Below, piece after piece: positions 61,373-64,000 of a DNA stretch of 64,000 nucleotides. How positions within the stretch are numbered: position 1 is the stretch's first letter; every line of letters begins with the position of its first letter. Under the pieces are notes generated by a model. It searched no databases. It was not told the DNA's origin and was given only the letters and a program-made list of their open reading frames with translations. Both the position numbers and the translations under genes were made by a program. Source of the DNA: J027 sp965215855 (lineage in GTDB: Bacteria > Chloroflexota > Anaerolineae > Aggregatilineales > J027); the NCBI GenBank assembly GCA_965215855.1, contig CBDCER010000003.1, positions 992,001 through 1,056,000 on the forward strand, given 5' to 3'.

Positions 61373-62260
61373 TTATGCCTGTTGCTCAGTTTCGGGCGCT
61401 TCTTCATTGTTATCGTCTTGTGGGAAAACTTCTACACGATCATTTTGGAGTTTCAACCGCACTCTGTCTTCCATATCAAGTGCATCAATGTAAGCTTCTG
61501 GCAACTGTAACCGGCCTGCACGATCCAGAATTGCGTACTCCTCATCCGTCAATAGTACATCGCCATCGCGTCGCCGTAAAATTTCGGTGCTGGTGCGCCC
61601 ATCGCGCATCCCCACCACACGGTCCACATTATTCGCTACATATGTATCATGTGTCACCACAATGATCGTAACGGTGAACTCATCGCGCAATTGCCGCATG
61701 ACCTGGAAGATGATGTCGGCAGCTTCGGTATCAACCTCACCCGTCGGCTCATCAGCCAACAGTAGACGAGGTCGGTTAGCCATTGCCACCGCAATCGCCA
61801 CCCGTTGTTGCTCACCCCCCGACAGACGATCCGGGCGATGATCCATGCGTGGCCCCAGGCCGACGACTTCTAATAAATCCGCGGCCCGTGCTCTACGCTC
61901 GCGTCGCCCCACGCCATTTAATGCCATCGGTAATTCTACATTCTCGCGGGCAGTTAGATAAGGCAACAAGTTTCGAGCGGTCTGTTGCCACACAAACCCC
62001 ACTTCGCGCCGCCGGTACAATGTCTGCTCCCGTCGGCTCATTTCCAACAAGTTATAATCACCGACCCGTACACGCCCGGCAGTCGGCATATCCAGCCCTC
62101 CCAGGATATTCATCAAACTGGACTTACCTGAACCCGACGGCCCGATGAGCGCCATCATCTCGCCTGCCTCGACGATAAGATCAAGCCCCTGCAAGGCCAC
62201 TACTTCGAGATCGGCAATTTTATAGATTTTGACCAAATTATCACATTCAATGAAGGCCAT
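61373..62260 (-). CDS. ABC transporter ATP-binding protein (MacB/LolD type) with C-terminal extension
   Basis: This 295-residue ATPase has Walker A GPSGSGKSS, Q-loop VWQQTARNLLPYL, signature LSGGEQQRVAIAVAMA, Walker B LLLADEPTGEVD and H-loop VVTHDT. A C-terminal extension (about 235-295) contains a segment LPEAYIDALDMEDRVRLKL reminiscent of SpoVT/AbrB-like domains, then an acidic tail. ATG at 62260 has GGAAAGG upstream and is preferred to GTG at 62269. It is 23 bases after the permease gene. Confidence 0.9.
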   Translation of the reverse strand: MAFIECDNLVKIYKIADLEVVALQGLDLIVEAGEMMALIGPSGSGKSSLMNILGGLDMPTAGRVRVGDYNLLEMSRREQTLYRRREVGFVWQQTARNLLPYLTARENVELPMALNGVGRRERRARAADLLEVVGLGPRMDHRPDRLSGGEQQRVAIAVAMANRPRLLLADEPTGEVDTEAADIIFQVMRQLRDEFTVTIIVVTHDTYVANNVDRVVGMRDGRTSTEILRRRDGDVLLTDEEYAILDRAGRLQLPEAYIDALDMEDRVRLKLQNDRVEVFPQDDNNEEAPETEQQA

Positions 62261-62283
62261 CTCATACACCTTTCCTGATAGAT

Positions 62284-64000
62284 TTATTCTTCACCCAGCC
62301 TGAGAACCTGGTTAACGCTCATACGTCGCAGCCAGATTGCGGTAAAGACCAGCAAAATTGTGAACCCCGAAATTAGAATAACAATCATTCCTACAACGCC
62401 CAACATCGGCATCTGGAGTTTTACACCACCCACAAGTTGCAAGAAGGGCAACAATAGATAGGCTAGTCCTGCTCCTAGAATACTACCAATCAACAACGCT
62501 GGCGTCACCAGTGTAATCTGCTCAACCAATAACATCCGCCAGATATTGTTGGCGTCCCATCCCAGGGAACGCAACACACCAAACGAGAATGACCGTTGCT
62601 TGGCAGTTACCGCGATATAGAAGGCAAAGTCCAGTAAACTCAATATCAAACTGACCCAGAAACCAGCAAACAGCATACCGGCAACAGCACTGGGCAATGG
62701 TTCACGCAAGATTTCGGTATAGGATTCCCATGCATAGGTCACAGTCGAGGCTGATTCAATGCCGCGCAACTCGGATTTCAAAGTTTCGGTGGGTTCCTGT
62801 TCCTCAAGTTCTAGCCATGTTTGGTTAGCATCCGCATAGCGCGTCAGTCCCCCTAGCAATGACTGATTGGTGAGGAGTTGGAGGTTGTGTATCGGCAAGA
62901 TAATAAAATATTGATTATCTTGCTTCCCAACCAGTGGGAATTCCTCAATAATGTTCACAACTTCCAGGCCCATGTCAGCCATCCCAACTGGGAAATTGAT
63001 CGCAATATCACGTGGATCCCCTATTGATAATGCGCGTGTCGTGGTACTCAAGCGTGCCGTGTTTTGCTTAAAATCATTGGCGAAGGCTTGTGATACGACG
63101 GCTGGAATGCGCTCAATTTGAACCTGGCCTATGCCCAAACTCGGTTCATGGGTCGAGTTGCCTGCGGCTCGATTGATACGATAACTGAGTTGCAGCGCCA
63201 GATCTCCGTCAAAAACCGGTGCATTATCGGCTGTGCCGACAAACTGTGGGGCATCTAGCCCACTGATCCGACGGCCACTGGGTATCATCCAATCACCAGG
63301 ATAAGGTAACTCCGATATTGCCAATTGCCACAATGCCGCGTCTTCCTGGTTATTTACAGGCGTGGCTGTACCTTCCACATTCACTGTTTGCCAATAATCC
63401 AGGTAGATTGTATGCGAGAAGGTATCAATATCTCCCTGTTCAGTGGCGATTCCCACTCGCCACATTCGCAGCGGTGCTGTCGCTGATGCCGGAATCTGCC
63501 CGGCCAATGTCACCCATTGTTCCGGGGGAGTTGGCTGGCGAACAGTTGTTGCTTGTATGGGCGGTTGTTGTGTACTGACGCTACTGGCATCACCACCAGT
63601 GGTCGGTTGCACCATCTCGACGACAAACGGTACATTATTTGCATCCAACAGATAGGCCCGCAGCACGACTGCCGCTTCAGGTACATCGGCTCCAGCAATC
63701 GACTCTGACCAGACTTGAACTTGCAGTTGAGTCGCGTCGTCAGGGATTGAGATGCCCGATGGTGGGATCAAATTGCCTTCCAGTCCCATAATCTCATCAG
63801 CGAATTCGGGAAAAGCCTCTACGAAATCTGCGACATCAATACCCACGACATTTACTGTTCCCGAACGTTGATCCCGAACGGTTTGGCCCGTCAGATACAT
63901 CACAGGTGTCGAATCTGCTACACCATTAAGGCTTTCCCAGTTCGTATCACCATAGCGACCTTGTGTCAGGTCCAGGTCAACCCGTGCCGCACCGCCAGTT
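62284..64000 (-). CDS. ABC transporter permease, FtsX/MacB type (N-terminus outside window)
   Basis: The frame stays open to the right edge, so the gene is 5'-truncated. At least 572 codons are present. The visible part is a large extracytoplasmic region (repeated beta-strand-like stretches, for example LQVQVWSESIAGADVPEAAVVLRAY as separate strands). It is followed by three membrane helices of the FtsX domain (about the last 150 residues) with the typical SFGVLRSLGWDANNIWRML coupling helix and the end RRMSVNQVLRLGEE. With the two downstream ATPases it forms an export or lipoprotein-handling ABC system. The substrate is unknown. Confidence 0.88.
   Translation of the reverse strand, partial: TGGAARVDLDLTQGRYGDTNWESLNGVADSTPVMYLTGQTVRDQRSGTVNVVGIDVADFVEAFPEFADEIMGLEGNLIPPSGISIPDDATQLQVQVWSESIAGADVPEAAVVLRAYLLDANNVPFVVEMVQPTTGGDASSVSTQQPPIQATTVRQPTPPEQWVTLAGQIPASATAPLRMWRVGIATEQGDIDTFSHTIYLDYWQTVNVEGTATPVNNQEDAALWQLAISELPYPGDWMIPSGRRISGLDAPQFVGTADNAPVFDGDLALQLSYRINRAAGNSTHEPSLGIGQVQIERIPAVVSQAFANDFKQNTARLSTTTRALSIGDPRDIAINFPVGMADMGLEVVNIIEEFPLVGKQDNQYFIILPIHNLQLLTNQSLLGGLTRYADANQTWLELEEQEPTETLKSELRGIESASTVTYAWESYTEILREPLPSAVAGMLFAGFWVSLILSLLDFAFYIAVTAKQRSFSFGVLRSLGWDANNIWRMLLVEQITLVTPALLIGSILGAGLAYLLLPFLQLVGGVKLQMPMLGVVGMIVILISGFTILLVFTAIWLRRMSVNQVLRLGEE

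Noticed and set aside
1..64000. CRISPR array or known phage-defence operon
   Set aside because: No regularly spaced direct repeats, Cas proteins, restriction-modification or toxin-antitoxin pairs were seen. The RecD2, MutS-like and TnpB-relic genes do not form a defence island.

Overview
This is a contiguous, gene-dense piece of a bacterial chromosome with housekeeping genes on both strands. The gene set points to the phylum Chloroflexota, most likely an Anaerolineae-like lineage. The main evidence is a bacterial gene set (sigA, dnaX, ebfC, ruvB, rsgA, L10) alongside mevalonate-pathway enzymes, a K+-type membrane pyrophosphatase, menaquinone synthesis (menA), an LppX/LprG-type lipoprotein and many small receiver-domain proteins. 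This placement is inferred from gene content; no marker tree could be run.

Layout, left to right. 1-0.75 kb: the 3'-truncated rplJ (L10) gene on the minus strand with its structured leader and a near-consensus promoter. 0.9-4.0 kb: ruvB, an SRPBCC protein and a membrane TPR protein. 4.2-6.7 kb: a threonine-synthase-like enzyme fused in frame to two receiver domains, followed by a stand-alone receiver. 6.9-12.2 kb: a secreted PA14/SH3b protein, a PaaK-like ligase, and a lipoprotein/MFS pair resembling mycobacterial lprG-p55. 12.4-18.1 kb: a minus-strand chain of membrane protein, receiver, decarboxylating-dehydrogenase homologue, DHH-CBS-CCA tRNA nucleotidyltransferase, GNAT and cupin, with several 4-base overlaps. 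18.2-19.7 kb: the primary sigma factor. 20-24 kb: an unknown protein, an anchored hydrolase, CheR-TPR and MenA. 24.1-26.4 kb: an SLC12-like transporter. 26.5-28.9 kb: HMG-CoA reductase and synthase. 29-35.6 kb: a phosphoesterase, tRNA-Lys, two glycosyltransferases, an HDAC-like amidohydrolase, the pyrophosphatase and tRNA-Met. 35.7-42.5 kb: a membrane MutS paralogue, DUF427, SDR, phosphoesterase, an unknown gene, an ECF sigma/putative anti-sigma pair and a receiver with a dead GGDEF domain. 42.6-44.0 kb: a complete but inactivated ISKra4-like insertion sequence with terminal repeats and a 9-bp target duplication. 44.1-46.7 kb: rsgA, a small membrane protein and a CoaE-GNAT fusion. 47.1-47.5 kb: a deleted tnpB relic. 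47.6-54.2 kb: a PP2C phosphatase, RidA, tandem Nudix, RecD2, and a PII-like protein coupled to a Kef-type antiporter. 54.3-58.8 kb: a dnaX-ebfC-pyrK-like-PIG-L-pyrD-like operon. 59-64 kb: a CpaF ATPase and a MacB/LolCDE-type ABC exporter whose permease runs off the window.

The strongest candidates for something new are, first, the threonine synthase-REC-REC fusion beside a DivK-like receiver, a metabolic enzyme apparently wired to phosphorelay signalling. Next come the LprG/P55-like pair with a dyad in its promoter spacer, the PII-like/antiporter pair, and a dihydroorotate-dehydrogenase-like protein that has lost its NxSCPN active-site motif but keeps a PyrK-like partner. No CRISPR array, recognisable phage-defence island or prophage was found. 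The window encodes five receiver domains in four proteins but no recognisable histidine kinase.
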